From: Acidobacteriota bacterium
GTDB lineage: Bacteria; Acidobacteriota; Vicinamibacteria; Vicinamibacterales; UBA8438
Length of the DNA stretch: 7,753 bases
Direction: 5' to 3'
Assembly (NCBI GenBank): GCA_005778315.1
Contig: SXOW01000295.1
Coordinates: 1-7,753, forward strand
Shown: positions 7,299 through 7,753 of the stretch, one piece after another
Layout of the letters: the number at the start of each line of letters is the position of its first letter
How positions within the stretch are numbered: the first letter of the stretch is position 1
Made by a program: the position numbers and the translations under genes
Notes under the pieces: generated by a model
Seen by the model: only the letters and a program-made list of their open reading frames with translations
What the model was told of the DNA's origin: nothing
Database searches by the model: none

Positions 7299-7753
7299 TC
7301 ACAGCCCGCTCGCGGGCGCGGGCACCGTCTCCAGGAGACGGGTCACTACATCGTCGGCGGACACGCCGTCCGACTCCGCGTAGAAGTTCGTCACGATGCG
7401 ATGGCGCAGCACCGCCGGGGCGAGGGCACGCACGTCGCCGACGGACACGTGGTAGCGGCCCTCCATCAGGGCGCGAGCCTTCCCGCCCAGAACCAACGCC
7501 TGCGAGGCGCGCAGACTGGCGCCCCACTTCACCCACTTACCGACGAAGTCCGGGCTCCCCGGCTGGCCTGGTCTGGAGGCATCGACGAGCCTGACCGCGT
7601 AGCGCGCCACCTCCTGGGCCACCGGGACCCGGCGCACCAGCCGCTGCGCGGCCAGAATCTCATCACCATCCAGCACGCACGCCAGTTCGGCCGGCTCCTC
7701 ACCGGTGGTTTGGGTGACCACCCGCACCTCGTCATCCTGGGACAGATACCGAA
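7299..7753 (-). CDS. MoxR-family AAA+ ATPase, C-terminal part (5' end beyond the window)
   Basis: The frame is open from the right edge to a TGA at 7301-7299 and gives 150 residues. The visible part starts RYLSQDDEVRVV and matches the region of MoxR ATPases after the AAA+ core. It has the block LVRRVPVAQEVARYAV, then DASRPG, then WVKWGASLRA, whose Arg is in the usual sensor-2 position of the lid domain, then KARALMEGR, HVSVGDVRALAPAVLRHRI and NFYAES. This run of motifs is characteristic of MoxR. The Walker A and B motifs, sensor 1 and the true start must lie to the right. A GTG at 7727 is only an internal valine. MoxR proteins are cytoplasmic ATPases that act as chaperone-like remodellers with VWA-domain partners. 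The next gene starts one base after this stop and encodes such a partner. The substrate is unknown. The family call is very secure. Confidence 0.95.
   Translation of the reverse strand, partial: RYLSQDDEVRVVTQTTGEEPAELACVLDGDEILAAQRLVRRVPVAQEVARYAVRLVDASRPGQPGSPDFVGKWVKWGASLRASQALVLGGKARALMEGRYHVSVGDVRALAPAVLRHRIVTNFYAESDGVSADDVVTRLLETVPAPASGL

Noticed and set aside
7725..7727. GTG as a possible start of a short 142-residue protein
   Set aside because: The frame stays open upstream to the window edge with MoxR-like residues, and the protein would lack the ATPase core, so it is an internal codon of a truncated view.

Overview
The window is GC-rich bacterial DNA carrying one block of five genes packed head to tail, all on the minus strand and read from right to left. 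Both outer genes run off the window: the 5' part of the first lies beyond the right edge, and the 3' part of the last lies beyond the left edge. Gene order, protein style and high GC best fit Acidobacteriota (Vicinamibacteria-like) or a neighbouring phylum such as Gemmatimonadota or Planctomycetota. This placement is an inference from operon style, since the window holds no phylogenetic marker.

Layout in transcription order: (1) 7753-7299, C-terminal part of a MoxR-family AAA+ ATPase; (2) 7297-6392, a soluble DUF58 / von Willebrand A (VWA)-like protein; (3) 6388-4508, a membrane-anchored protein with a BatA-type N-terminus, a VWA domain and a glutamine-amidotransferase-like domain; (4) 4476-1033, a very large DUF4175-like protein with three N-terminal membrane segments, a beta-rich periplasmic region and about 600 residues of charged coiled coil; (5) 1015-1, the N-terminal part of a second membrane-anchored VWA protein entering what looks like another amidotransferase-like domain. 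Gaps between genes are 1, 3 (or 6), 31 and 17 bases, so this is almost certainly one operon with translational coupling at the first two junctions. I see no promoter, terminator, RNA gene, mobile element or CRISPR array. The coding density leaves no gap longer than 31 bases.

The set resembles the MoxR-DUF58-Bat ('aerotolerance') gene clusters. MoxR ATPases with a VWA partner act as chaperone-like machines elsewhere. Here the two cytoplasmic components (MoxR, DUF58) are followed by three membrane proteins whose bulk is predicted to face the periplasm. In the place where Bacteroidetes bat operons carry BatC/BatD, this one carries a giant DUF4175-like coiled-coil protein between two VWA proteins. 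The biochemical role of this version is not established. A reasonable inference is a cytoplasm-to-envelope maturation or scaffolding machine using metal-dependent (MIDAS) VWA contacts.

Smaller points: an in-frame A AAA AAG slippery heptamer in the DUF4175-like gene, a perfect 22-base palindrome inside the last gene, no cysteine at all in the BatA-like protein (so its amidotransferase-like domain cannot be a Cys-dependent enzyme), and no strong Shine-Dalgarno sequence before any of the four starts.
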